A DNA stretch of 64,000 nt from Macrotrachela quadricornifera (GCA_022393335.1 JAJEKB010021564.1:368146-432145), one strand, 5' to 3'; shown: positions 12,010 to 22,830, counted from the first letter of the stretch. Notes: generated by a model not told the origin, from the sequence alone. Numbers and translations: made by a program.

Positions 12010-12394
12010 AAGTATTTCAAGGGAGAACAGGCGGACTTCTGTATTTCAAAAATACGGGAAGTCCCAAGAAGTACAAAGAAGTACGAAGAATTCCCGAGAA
12101 GTCCAAAGAAGTACGAGCTCTCTTCTTCGATTTTCAGGAAAAAAAAACAATAAAAGTGATCATTTTTTTGAAAATTTAAAAAACTCTATTCCCAAAAAAT
12201 GGAACAAAAATGTTCTGTTTTTTGGGAACAGAATTTTGATTTGCGTCAAAAATATCGGGAGGTACCGAAGACTACGGAGATGTCCCAAGAAGTACAGAGA
12301 AGTACAAGAAAGGCAAAGAAGTACAGAGAAGTACAAGAAAGGCAAAGAAGTCCCAAGAAGTACAGAAGTCCGCTTCTTCCTCCTTGAAGTATTT
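12010..12394. mobile_element. hAT-like non-autonomous element with GAAGTAC array and 8-bp TSD
   Basis: Element 12018-12386 (369 bp) begins CAAGGGAGAACAGGCGGACT and ends AGTCCGCTTCTTCCTCCTTG. The direct repeat AAGTATTT flanks it exactly at 12010-12017 and 12387-12394, an 8-bp duplication as in hAT elements. Inside, both ends carry a GAAGTACA(A/G)A tandem array around an A/T-rich centre that is itself a short inverted repeat. The window starts with a second copy whose array is much longer, so array length varies between copies. Confidence 0.78.
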
Positions 12395-13351
12395 ACAGAT
12401 GCAACTGAAGAGCAGCTCCGTCGAAACTTGAAATAAATGAGTTAAGTTTTTCACCGATAACAAATACATATTGTCACAATTCAGAACGACATCAATAAAA
12501 GTTTGGACGACTCTTTGAACAAGACAATCGCACTTTTTCACAAATCGAAAAAGCAAACAACATACAAAGCAACATAACAGGTCGTCCTGTAAGGAAATAT
12601 CGAGTTTCTCCATCACGATTCAAATGAAATGAAGTAATTATGTTCGATCTTCATATTTCAAGAAAAAGACATCTAAAGGAAATATTTGTTAGTTAAATGA
12701 ACTTCTCTGTGTGAGTGTGTAAAAAAGCAAGATCATTATGTTCAAACCAGTTGTGGAACTTAACAAAGAGTGTTTCAAATGTTCTTTATGATGAAATCAG
12801 CTCTTTCACTCCAACAATTGGTTCTCGAACAAGTAACTTTCGACCCACTCTGATTTTACTAATATCAGTTAATCACTAGTAACTGATTAGTGCCACAGAT
12901 CCAGGTTATTTTAATTGAAAATGTTTGTCACGTCGATAGGAGGGGTGAAGTTTCTATCCTCTATATTTTAACACTCCGTTCAGTCCATCTTTTACAAAAA
13001 CTACTGCATGATAGGTCATCTGTAAATAGACAAGCGCTGGGTATCGTTGATCATCGCAACGAAAGTTTAAACTTTTTCAAAGCAGTCAAATAAGTGTAAC
13101 ATAAGATCAACGATTGTTTCAGGGTGAGGATGTGCTTGAGGGTGGGTGAGGGTGAGAGTTAGAATGAGTTGGGACCTTGGTAGTTTACTTACGCCATTAG
13201 ATAAGGAGGGTGCTCGATAAGCATATTTGTCTCACCTGCGCCAAAGGTTGCGATCAAAGCTCGTGGTTGTTTATCTGATTGTTTCTATGAAGCATGTTTT
13301 CGCAGTTTCATAGATCCAGCTTTCTTTTTTGCTGGTGAGTTTCTTAGTTTG
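12395..13351. other. Intergenic with a short GGGTGA tract
   Basis: No convincing gene. At 13122-13160 there is a G-rich tract (GGGTGAGGATGTGCTTGAGG, GGGTGGGTGAGGGTGAG). Confidence 0.45.
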
Positions 13352-13603
13352 TTAACCCTTTCAGTCCCGGTGGCGCCTTAAGGCGCCACCCATGTTTTTA
13401 TTTTCAGGTACAATGTGTGGAATTAAACTGAGTTTAAAGTTCAATGGGCACCATTATTACTGGTCAAGTGACATATAGTTTTACTGTTTTCTACATGCAC
13501 AAATCTCCCATTGAACTTTAAACTCAGTTTAATTCCGCACATTGTACTTGAAAATAAAAACATGGATGGCGCCTTAAGGTGCCACCGGGACTGAAAGGGT
13601 TAA
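13352..13603. mobile_element. piggyBac-like MITE between TTAA sites
   Basis: Element 13356-13599 (244 bp) starts CCCTTTCAGTCCCGGTGGCG and ends with the inverted CACCGGGACTGAAAGGG. It is flanked on both sides by TTAA (13352-13355 and 13600-13603). TTAA targets with CCC...GGG ends are diagnostic of the piggyBac superfamily. Almost the whole element is an inverted repeat (arms about 95 bp), with an extra inner palindrome TGGCGCCTTAAGGCGCCA. There is no coding capacity. Confidence 0.85.
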
Positions 13604-13685
13604 AGAATTCAAAAACGAATGTAGTGAATAATGTCAGTAGTGTCTAAAATTAATTTTGGCTGAGAACACATATGACCACTCACGT

Positions 13686-14584
13686 GTCGGAACTAGAGTC
13701 CTGCGGGAACGATTTTTTTCGGTTCCCGTTTCCCGTTCCCGTTCCCGCAGAAAAAAAAATTAGTTCCCGTTCCCGCTTTCCCGTTCCCGTAAAATTTTTA
13801 TCAATTCCCGATCCCGGATTCCCGTTCCCGTATTCCCGCTCACCCAAACATTCTCAAATTCCTATTCTTATTTCCTCTATTGTGTCTAGGGATGTACCGA
13901 GACCGAGACCAAACCGAGACTCTCGGTCTCGATCGGTCTCGGTCTCGGTCAGTCTTGGGTTTTAAAAGAGTCTATCTTTGTATCTGTCTTCTCTTCGCTT
14001 TGCATTCTACAAATAGTTTTATATATTGTTCAAGTCATTTTATGAAAAAAAAGTTCATTTCTTCCGAAAATTCGGGAAATGAGCCATATTTGACAAAATT
14101 AGCGTCACCAACATGAAAGATTTCTGAACCATTGACATCCGATGAAAAGAACAGTGCAACACGAATCGAAAGAAATGAAATCCGGAAGACCGAGACCGAG
14201 ACCGAGAGGTCCGGGCTCGGTACACCCCTAATTGTGTCTGACAAAATGTGCTATCGAAATATACCAGCTTCCAGTGATGACATCTTTCGAGTATTGATTC
14301 ATAGTGTATTCTTATTATGTGATCCTTGTTTGCCCTCTTTTACATTAATTATATGTAAAATACTTATTTAGTTATTGGACATAAAAATCTTTTTTTGAAA
14401 ATATCAAAATACATGAAAAGCAAAACAACATAATTTCGTTTCGGGAACATCATTTTTATAATACTGTTCCCGTTCCCGCGTTCCCGTTGTCAAAATTACA
14501 ACGGGAATTCCCGTTCCCGTTCCCGCGGGAAACGGGACGGGAAATTACGGGAATAAATCGTTCCCGCAGGACTCTAGTCGGAAC
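13686..14584. mobile_element. hAT-like element with TAGAGTCCTGCGGGAACG ends
   Basis: Element 13694-14576 (883 bp including a nested insertion) starts TAGAGTCCTGCGGGAACGAT and ends ATCGTTCCCGCAGGACTCTA. The exact 8-bp duplication GTCGGAAC flanks it (13686-13693 and 14577-14584). Both subterminal regions are arrays of GTTCCC / GGGAAC hexamers. After removal of the insertion at 13887-14230 the element is about 530 bp and non-coding. Confidence 0.85.
13879..14238. mobile_element. Second hAT-like element nested in the first
   Basis: Element 13887-14230 (344 bp) starts TAGGGATGTACCGAGACCGA and ends TCGGTACACCCCTA. The direct repeat ATTGTGTC flanks it exactly (13879-13886 and 14231-14238). Its subterminal sequence is a (CGAGAC)n / (GTCTCG)n array. 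Because it lies wholly inside the TAGAGTCC element with its own duplication, it is the younger of the two insertions. It is non-coding. Confidence 0.85.
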
Positions 14585-16347
14585 TCATATGTCAGGAAGT
14601 CAACTTTTGGTGAATTCTCTTATTTACGTATGTTATTCATATATCCTTATCTATTCAAACTTGAAACGTAATATTAATGAATGAGTAATAGATAAAGATA
14701 TTGTGACACTTATCTTTAGAGAGCCAACGAAAATAGCTATTACTGGTGTTATCATTGTGTGGTCGTTGGAAAGATAGAACCACGACATTAAACATTCCGA
14801 TATATCCTTGTGATTGAATAAAATGATGCATCATGTTCCGTTTTTATCCATAGTGGTAAAGCAAAATACTTTATATAAAGTATTTGTAAAAAAAAAACGT
14901 AAATGCTGACGTGTCATTGAAACGAAGTAGTACGAACAATGGTTACATGGAAAAAAAACAAAAGAAACAGAAATATTTTCAAGATATAATGCACTCATAC
15001 GTATGAATTAAACATATATATTCTAGTCATGTCTTATTATTCAGTGTTTGATAACGATAAGCATACGGCGATAATTTTCTCATTATGGACGAAGTCGCCG
15101 GTACAACGTTGAGTGGCAATGATGTGACTAATTTATTGTTATCGATCGAGGATTGTCGCATATTCGAAAGTGATATATTATTAGAGGAATCTGTTCTATG
15201 TCAATATACTTATTAAAATAAATCTAGATGATGGTCTATGGCAAGTACGGCAAGATCCTTTGATCGACTGGGACATGTTCAGAGCTTACAAACTACTACG
15301 AAAGACTGCACTTGAACACGGTCCCGAAAACGAACTGACCGTTTCTTTCGTTGTCTTTATTGATGGTACATCCTCGCGAAAATCTATGCTAGTACAGATA
15401 TTTCTCCAATTTCCATCGGCTTTCTCATATACCAATGTTGCAAGGTGATGTTCTGTACAATATAAACTACGCTGGGATCCAAAATTACCGAATAGTAAAA
15501 TTCGTTTTCTGATAATCTTCACAAGTGTGACATGTGGAATAATTCTCATAGCTGTTTTCAATAAGTTACGACATGCATTTGTCGAGTAACAGAGAGAAGC
15601 CACATACATGTTCCTTTTCTTTGTCTTTTATTTCGAAATATGTTCTGTGTAGGGTGACTCTCGCGTTACTTTTCTCCAGAAGTGCTGTCATAAATTGAAA
15701 TTGATATCGACTTTCACTTACATGTACTTGGTTTTTTTCCTTCTTTTTTTTACGTTATGCAAGATTATTCATTCTGTTTGATAATAGGTTTTTTCCCCAA
15801 AGTATAAGTAAATCTTACCGTATCCGTGCGAAAGGATTGATTTTAACAACAAAAAGAGAGTGCTTTTCATGAGAAACGATTCGAAGCTAATGGTAAATCA
15901 AATGAATCATCAGTACATCAACTGAGTAATACTGGAGATGTATGATGAGTGTAAACTGTTGAGTGAAATATTCGTGTTCTAATGATTATCTATACACCTA
16001 CTTCATGTTCACGCCATTAAACTTTTGAAATGATTGCAACGTACAACGATGCCGTAGTTTAATACTATCTTTTGAATACATTGATCAAATTTTTTTTTCG
16101 TTTGTATTCGTTGGGGGAAGAAACGAAAATATATTTTTATGTGCATGTGAACGAAGTAATGCGATACAAGAAAGTATCCTCATTTCAGACAGAACTCACT
16201 TCCTATCGTATATTGGTGATAAGTGACGTTATTATTTATTTTATGACACACATCCAATATTTATCCTGACTGAGAAATATTGACAAAAGTGCTGAAAAAG
16301 TATAGTTGGAGAGAAAAAGAAGCGATAAATAAAACTAGTTTTAAATC
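14585..16347. other. Region upstream of the ART gene; one possible 43-codon frame
   Basis: No firm gene. An ATG frame at 15085-15216 encodes a 43-residue peptide (begins MDEVAGTTLSGNDVTN) with mixed composition. A further open stretch (15228-15448) follows after a possible CTAG splice acceptor, reading DDGLWQVRQDPLIDW. No family is recognised, and on the other strand 15286-15609 is equally open. The 3' half contains TA-rich sequence and presumably the promoter of the gene at 16371. Confidence 0.3.
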
Positions 16348-16371
16348 ATGGTTATTCATTTTGGCGCTTGA
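16348..16371 (+). promoter_or_regulatory. Short upstream ORF overlapping the ART start codon
   Basis: An ATG at 16348 opens a seven-residue peptide (MVIHFGA) whose TGA stop (16369-16371) shares its last base with the ATG of the main gene (TGATG). This arrangement could permit termination-reinitiation, or it could lower translation of the main frame. It applies only if transcription starts upstream of 16348; with a downstream start or trans-splicing it would be absent from the mRNA. Confidence 0.4.
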
Positions 16372-18047
16372 TGGAAGACGAAAGTAATGAAATATTTCTG
16401 AAAAGTTATAAGAAAAGTATTTTCATTGGATTTGGTGTTCAAACAGATGAAACGAATTTCGCTCAGTTCTCGGAACAAATCGGCACATCGTTAGTTAAAT
16501 TTGACGATGTAAATCTCTGTCTCGAATTTATTTTCTCGGAAAGAGAGACAAACATTATATTGATTACATCTGATCTACAAGCTGAATTAATTATTCCCAT
16601 CGTTCATGATATACCTGTTATTCATGCGATTTATATTTTCGGCTTGGATACGAACATTGCTGAGTCATGGACGAAAGACTTTTTCAAGATTCGAGGTATT
16701 TGTTCAGACACATCTGTCATAGATGTTGACATTCAATGTAATTTCCCATCATTATTTGAACAGAAGTCGACTTTTTGTCCGAAAAATACGGCATGTCCGT
16801 TTTACAAAGAAATTAAATGTTTACAATATTCGACGGAAAATATTCAACACGTCAAGAACTTCGAACATATGCCCGCCTCGTGTACGAGTGGTAGAAATTG
16901 TCCCGAATTTCAACGTGCTTTCAACCACTGCGGTGACGAAAATGATATCGGACATTGTTTAGTCTTTTCTCATGGACGATACAAAGCTGGTACAAGTCTT
17001 CAGGAAAATTTTGGATCGAAAACATTAATTTCTGCTTATAATTATATCGCTTGGAACCATATTCGATCGGTTGTATTTTGGAATGGACGTGTGGACGAAG
17101 GTGATTTAATCAAAGAACTCACGAAAAATGGCTTTGGATACCTTATGGCACCTGCATGTGGCTTGTATGAAAAATATGATCAACTTGTAAGACGAAAACT
17201 ACAAGATCCTCGACATGTAAACATGGGAGCTCCTCTAACCTATGATCAAATGTTAGCAATTCTCTTATATTGTGATCATCCTGTTTATCAGGATATGCGT
17301 ATAGATGAGATAGAATATTCAATGCAAGAATATGCTCAAGGTCGTCAAAGCAAACGACGACAAAAATGGCCGATTTTCAGTAAACTTCTTAATACAGCAA
17401 TTTGTCGACTAAGTCGATGTGATGCCAACAAACGACCAAATCCCGTCTATCATGGTCTTCGTCAAATTGAAGTTGATACAAATAAATTTAATAATCACGG
17501 ACCTCTCCGTCGAGAACGAGGTCTTTATTTCAAGTATGGCACATTTATTAGTGCGTCACCGCGAAAACAAGTCGCACTAGAATTTTTATGCGGTGAAAAT
17601 GGTGTTATTTTAGAAATCGATACTGAAAGAAGCTGTGATACATATAATCTGGTTGGAGCTGATATTTCGTGGATATCAACAGTACAGACAGAACACGAAT
17701 TTTTAATAGCACGATATGTTACACTAGATATCGAGGATATGTATGCTGACGGCGAAACAAAAAACATTCAAATTTTGAAATGCAAAGCTGGTTCCTTCTC
17801 TCACTACGGGCAACGGTCCACAAGTTTGAAACGCACTAGTAGAAAAGATGATAGTAATCCAGCAACATTTATGATCAACACTGACGGATCTGACGGCAGT
17901 GAACAATCGTATGGTTCCGGTCCGGATGAGTCAGGATTATACACTTTGAAACTTCCACTACCATTGGCAAGTGAATTTATGGAGTACTTTGAAGAAGACT
18001 TCGCAAGTGGCCAGGGTTGGGTCATTGGACGGAACGAACGAAACTGA
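16371..18047 (+). CDS. ADP-ribosyltransferase-fold protein with bdelloid N-terminal and Cys/His-rich domains
   Basis: A single exon of 558 residues. ATG 16371 is the first in-frame ATG after the stop that ends the upstream ORF. Residues ~12-117 (FDDVNLCLEFI, IILITSDLQAELIIPIVHDI, IHAIYIFG) form the same N-terminal domain that precedes the ART in the pseudogene at 56273-57735. Residues ~136-201 are rich in Cys and His (C136, C142, C150, H160, H166, C171, C177, H186, C187, H195, C196), probably a metal-binding module. The C-terminal region (~288-450) looks like an ADP-ribosyltransferase: VYHGLR at 359-364, GTFISASPRKQVALEF at 390-405 (the 'STS' strand and following helix) and EHEF at 441-444 (an E-x-E motif). 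The first catalytic position is His, as in PARPs, where R-S-E enzymes have Arg. The tail (~480-525) is Ser/Asp-rich. The domain assignment is by motif. Activity and target are unknown, and the protein could be a pseudo-enzyme. Confidence 0.7.
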   Translation: MEDESNEIFLKSYKKSIFIGFGVQTDETNFAQFSEQIGTSLVKFDDVNLCLEFIFSERETNIILITSDLQAELIIPIVHDIPVIHAIYIFGLDTNIAESWTKDFFKIRGICSDTSVIDVDIQCNFPSLFEQKSTFCPKNTACPFYKEIKCLQYSTENIQHVKNFEHMPASCTSGRNCPEFQRAFNHCGDENDIGHCLVFSHGRYKAGTSLQENFGSKTLISAYNYIAWNHIRSVVFWNGRVDEGDLIKELTKNGFGYLMAPACGLYEKYDQLVRRKLQDPRHVNMGAPLTYDQMLAILLYCDHPVYQDMRIDEIEYSMQEYAQGRQSKRRQKWPIFSKLLNTAICRLSRCDANKRPNPVYHGLRQIEVDTNKFNNHGPLRRERGLYFKYGTFISASPRKQVALEFLCGENGVILEIDTERSCDTYNLVGADISWISTVQTEHEFLIARYVTLDIEDMYADGETKNIQILKCKAGSFSHYGQRSTSLKRTSRKDDSNPATFMINTDGSDGSEQSYGSGPDESGLYTLKLPLPLASEFMEYFEEDFASGQGWVIGRNERN

Positions 18048-19199
18048 GCAAGCGAAGATTCAGAAATTTCAAGTAAACCACGACTGCTTCTGTAATGCAA
18101 TACATTATGGAGATTTGCAGCTCATTCCTTCAAATAAAAACATTTATGCAAAACTGAGAAAAATAACATTTGATTTGAGTCTATTTATCAACAACAAGCT
18201 CATTGTTTTACTTTTCAAAAATCGAATATTTTGATGTGCATTGATCACTCTTATACAAGTGTGTGTAAGCGTTAGTAATTCCTATACAATAAGTAACGCT
18301 CGTCGCTACGACTCGCTTAACCTTAGATTGTGTTCATTCTATTCATTATCAGAAAACTTCAGCTCCTACATATTTCATTTACCAGAGGACTCCCAATTCA
18401 ACAACTAGCCATTTCTGTTCATGTTTTATTTTTTTATCTCCGATTCTACGATGAAGGTTTTGACAAATGAAAACTAATTATCCTATCGCAGATCGATCAG
18501 TAACCGATAACTTCCAACATTTAGATTTGTGAAAAATCTCTTTAATAGTGGGAAAACATTCATTCAAAAGTTTTCAGAAACCGACAGGACCTTTTGGTTC
18601 CTCCTTCTTGAAAACCTCTGGGCACACTTTATATAAAAAAAACATTAGTTTTGTCAAAAAATCGTTTTATTGAAGGAGAAAATCTCTCGCATTTTGTTAA
18701 AACTAATGATACCAATCAATACCTCGACTTCGGAGACCTTTAATCAAACTTTGATTGTATAGATGTCTTTTTTTTTGACCTACGACAATCATACATACAA
18801 ACGCATTTCATTGTTTTCGCATCATCTGCTTCTTCTTTGATTTCATGCAAGTGTTTCTTGTAATTGTGCGTGTAATTTACGGCGAAAGAGACGTAAGTGC
18901 AAGCATATACTCTTCATACTTTAATATTGCTTTTGAACTCTATCTTTTAGAAATCGTGGATCTTAGCAAATACTAGTTAGAATAGGACACTTTTCATTAA
19001 TGAGTGTCGCCGACAACCTGTAATTTCCATGAACTATTGTAAAAGATTTCGAACTGTTCGTATTGAACCAAGTAGAGTTTAGTATTGTGAATGATATACT
19101 TGAATTTAATCATGTTGCAAAACCTATCTGAAAGAAAAGGACCTGGTCAGAAATCATGGATTTTTCCTCACGCTGGAAACCCTTTAAAATGAAAGTACT
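18048..19199. other. Intergenic, with a solo TAACGCTCGTCGCT motif
   Basis: AT-rich. At 18291-18322 lies AAGTAACGCTCGTCGCTACG followed by ACTCGCTTAACC, which equals one end of the foldback at 27341-27655. The second end was not found nearby. At ~18700-18760 a segment (CCTCGACTTCGGAGACC) resembles 23440-23470. Confidence 0.45.
18291..18322 (+). repeat. Solo end motif AAGTAACGCTCGTCGCT
   Basis: A 32-bp match to the left TIR of the element at 27341-27655, differing by one internal base (CTACG for CTGCG). It is a relic of an element that lost its other end, or an end whose partner is not recognisable. Confidence 0.55.
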
Positions 19200-19204
19200 C
19201 TACA

Positions 19205-19470
19205 CTAAAAAAAAAACCATACGGAACTTGAAAAGGGTTCCGATTTTTGTAACGAAATCGAAACCTTTTTTAAGTTCCGTACGAAAAAAGTTTCGTATAA
19301 AAAAGGGTTTCGTGTAACAACTTTTCTTCCCCTTACAAAAAGGTTCCGTACGAATATAGTTCCGTACCAATAAGGTTTCGTATAATACTGTTTTCCTCTG
19401 CTTAGAAAAAGGTTTCGTACGGATAGGGTTCCGTATAATACGTTTTTCTTCTTGTTTCATAAAAGGTTTC
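19205..19470 (-). repeat. GTTTCGTA-type subterminal block, left side
   Basis: Seven to eight irregular units of about 30-60 bp carry GGTTCCGTACGAA or GGTTTCGTATAA. Read on the minus strand the block is open for 86 codons with a short RNx(I/F)RTEP repeat, a consequence of the unit length. Related blocks are at 24010-24510 and 59130-60140. Confidence 0.6.
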
Positions 19471-19499
19471 GTACCACTTTCAATACAATCACACTGAAC

Positions 19500-20960
19500 C
19501 TATACTAATCTATACGTCTCCATCGACAGTACTCCATCTAGCTCTATTTCCTACTATACATGCTGACACTCTAAATCTCCATCTTATCTCTGTCTCCATA
19601 ATCTCTCTTCTTAATCTAACTCCCTAATCTCTCTTCTTAATCTAACTCCCTAATCTCTCTTCTTAATCTAACTCCCTAATCTATCTCCTTAATCTATATC
19701 CTTATTCTAAATCCTTAATCTATCTCTTTATTCAGACTTCCTTATTCTAACCCTTCATCTATCTCTTTATTCGGACTTCCTTATTCTAACCCTTCATCTA
19801 TCTCTTTATTCGGACTTCCTTATTCTACCCCCTTATTCCAATTCTTAACCTATATCCTTAATCTAACCCCCTATTCTAACTTCCTTATCCGAGCCCTTAA
19901 TCTAACTCTTTAATCTAACCCCCTATTCTAACTTCCTTATCTGAGCCCTTAATCTATCTCCTCATTCTAACCTATAATCAACAGTAATCGCTATAAGTGG
20001 GCCCGAGCTCTTTTTATTGGTAAATAATGACATTTATTTTATCTTTGCTTTATTTGAAGGAACGATTCGTGCTCATGATCCGATATAAATATAAGCATTT
20101 ATATTCCCTCTGTTATCAATTTATACCTTAATAAAAGAATAAACAGTTCCTTAAAAAATGGATGAAAAATTGACTTTTTATGGCGGTACAGCTATTTCCA
20201 CATATGCTAAATGCTGATGTTTCACGATATATATAGCTTCTGCATCACCAATTGTTTTATAGCGTATCAAATAGTCGGGTTAGTAATTCCTAGATATCGT
20301 GAAACATCAATATTTAGCATATGTGAAAATAGCTGTGCCTTCATAAAAAGACGATTTTTCATCGTTTTTTAAGGGATGTTTATTTTTTTACTAAGGTATA
20401 AATTGATAACAGAAGGAATATAAATGCTCACATTTATATCAGTCGATGAGCACGAATAGTTCCTTCAAATAAAGCAAAAAGATAAAATAAATGTCATTAT
20501 TGAACAATAAGAAGACCTCGGGCGCACTTATGACTATTACTGTATATCCTTAATCTATACGCTTAGTCTAACCCTTCATCTATCCCCTTATTCTAACTTC
20601 CCTAGTCTATTCTCTTATTCTATCCGCTTATCCTAACCCTTAATCTAATCCCTTAATTTATCTCCTTATTGTAACTTGCTTATTCTCTCCCTTTATTCTA
20701 ACCCATAATCTATATCCTTATTCTAACCCATAATCTATATCCTTATTCAAATCCTTAATCTCTGTCCTTATTCTAACTTCCTTAATCTATCGTCTTAATA
20801 TAATCCTTTAATCTATATCCTTATTATAACCGCTGAACCTATTCCCTTATTCTGATCTCTTTATTGTATTCCCTTAATGTATATCCTTATTCTAATCCCT
20901 GAATCTATCTTTTTATTTTAATTCCGTTAATCTCTCATCTTAATCTATATTCTTCAACGC
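19500..20960. repeat. CCTTAATCTA/CCTTATTCTAAC satellite (interrupted)
   Basis: Simple degenerate array of about 12-14-bp units (CCTTAATCTATCT, CCTTATTCTAACC) at 19500-19978, resuming at 20548-20960. The two parts are separated by the foldback at 19981-20543, which therefore inserted into a pre-existing satellite. Confidence 0.75.
19981..20543. repeat. Foldback unit inserted in satellite, arms ~260 bp
   Basis: The left arm starts ACAGTAATCGCTATAAGTG and includes ACAGCTATTTCCACATATGC. The right arm mirrors it (GCATATGTGAAAATAGCTGT ... CACTTATGACTATTACTGT). The loop is around 20235-20285. Arm identity by eye is roughly 85-90%. The satellite on each side is uninterrupted apart from this unit. 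No coding frame. Confidence 0.75.
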
Positions 20961-21194
20961 CTGATCCAGCCAATATTGCATCATTGCTTTTCAAGCGCTA
21001 TTGTTTAATATGATTACTACTGGACATGAGTTGTCTGTTTCTCAACTACACTCATCTTCGTCTCTATTGTTAAGTTCCAGAACATTCTAGAATTCTATCA
21101 ATTCCATATCATTTTGGAAAGTTCCAGAATGGTTTCACCTTGGTCCTCTTATCCTGAAGCTTTCACCTTTAACCAAGGGGGAAAATGTGACATC

Positions 21195-22245
21195 TGACTT
21201 CGAAGTCAGCTCTGACTTTAAACTAACTTCAGCTGCCTTCTACCGACTTCAACTGACTTTAACTAACTTCAACTAACTTGACTAACTTCAACTGACTTTG
21301 ATTAACTCCAAACTAACTTCAAACTGATTTCAGCTGACTTCAGTTAGAGTTTTTCTCCTTGCCTGTAGCCCCTCAGTCTAGTTCTCTGGTCCTTCAGCCT
21401 TATCCTTTGACTCTCATCCTCGACCTGCAACTCCTTAGCCTTAAAGATCGACTTCTTAGCCTTAATTTGTCATCCTTAACCATTGACCTTTAACCTCCTA
21501 GTCTTAAACCTTGACTTCCTAAGACTTTAGCTCTGACCTTAGACTCTTTAGCCTTAATTCTTGACTTCTAAACCTGAATTTATTATTTGTAACTCCTCAG
21601 CTTTAACGCTTGACTTTTCAGTCTTAACCTTTCATTCCGCACGTTTGACCTTTAACCTCTTATCCACAGCCTTTGACCGTGCGCAATTGAACTTTAACCT
21701 GACAGCCTTAACGTTTGACTTCTCAGTCTTAATGCTTAACTTCTAACCCTAAAGCTCTGATCTTTGACCTCTCAGTCTTAATCTGTCTTTTAACTGCTCA
21801 GGCTTAACTGTTGACCTTTCACTATTGACCTTTAACCTCTCAACCTTAACTCTTGATTCCTAACTCCTCAGCCTTAACCATCGACTCCCTTAATTTACGC
21901 TTTGATGCCTCAAGCTTAAGCTTTGACCTCTAACTCATGAGCCTTAACATTTGACCTTTAATTCCTCAACCGTAACCTTTAGCGAAGCAATACAATATCC
22001 TATAGGAAGTGCTAGAGATTTCTGCGACATTCGAGGATGTTCCGGGACTTTCTAGCATCCTGATTATTTTGACATCATTTGGTAAAGGTCTAGAAAATTC
22101 TGAAAGTGTTTTGACATTTGACCTCTGATCTTTAATCTTTGACTCGTAATCTCCGATCTTTAATCTTTGACTCNNNNNNNNNNCGTAATCTCCGATCTTT
22201 AATCTTTGACTCGTAATCTCCGATCTTTAACCTTTGATGGTTGAT
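21195..22245. repeat. ACTTCAACTGACTT and CTTTGACC/CAGCCTTAA satellites
   Basis: 21195-21345 is a run of ACTTCAACTGACTTTAACTA-like units. From 21370 to 21990, units of about 25-30 bp of the type CTTTGACCTTTAACCTCTCA plus GCCTTAA follow, and the same theme continues at 22110-22245 as ~30-bp GATCTTTAATCTTTGACTCG units that contain the sequencing gap. Confidence 0.7.
22174..22183. other. Assembly gap (10 N)
   Basis: Ten N inside a 30-bp tandem repeat. The true length of the array here is unknown, and the translation across it is meaningless. Confidence 0.99.
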
Positions 22246-22385
22246 TTTTGAGCTTTGACTTGATAACAGACAGACGGCAGACAAATGTGTTTTATTATAG
22301 AGGAATGACTGGATGGATTCTAACTGCTTAATGTATCCCCTTATTCTAACCACCTTATTGTTTTCTTTTAATCTATATCTCTGAT

Positions 22386-22830
22386 GTATCTACCAATGAC
22401 ACAATTAATTATACACCTATTTTTGATAGATATTATCATTAATAGTCAATCACGAAAACTATAAGTTTTTCAGAAAATTTTTTCGTCTATAGGATTTTGT
22501 AGAACTCGTCTCGCTGATCATTTTGGTGAAATAAAAATATTCAAATTTACTCAATAAATAAGGAAGCTCGGATCGAAATACTCAAAACTTTCGACTGTTT
22601 GTGATCGCTGCTGAGTAATAGTTTTTATTTTTGAGTATTTCGAATCCGAGCTCCCTTATTTATTGAGTAAATTTGAATATTTTTATTTCACCAAAATGAT
22701 CAGCGAGACGAGTTCTACAAAATCCTATAAGCGAAAAAATTTTCTGAAAAACTTATAGTTTTCGTGATTGACTATTAATGATAATACCTATCAAAAGTGG
22801 GTGTATAATTAATTTTGTCGTTGATAGTAT
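22386..22830. repeat. Foldback unit, arms ~210 bp
   Basis: The left arm carries TACCAATGACACAATTAATT and GATTTTGTAGAACTCGTCTC. The right arm mirrors them (GAGACGAGTTCTACAAAATC ... AATTAATTTTGTCGTTGATA). The loop is at about 22600-22625. The arms are close to identical over 100-bp stretches (for example ATTTTGGTGAAATAAAAATA and its mirror). No coding frame. Confidence 0.8.

Noticed and set aside
12160..12616. Lys/Arg/Glu-rich or Leu/Phe-rich frames on both strands
   Set aside because: They read through the GAAGTAC array of a hAT-like element. The composition is set by the repeat.
15286..15609. 107-codon minus-strand frame
   Set aside because: The plus strand is equally open here, no domain or splice structure is seen, and neither can be preferred.
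22132..22353. 73-codon frame running across the N gap
   Set aside because: It depends on ten unknown bases inside a tandem repeat.
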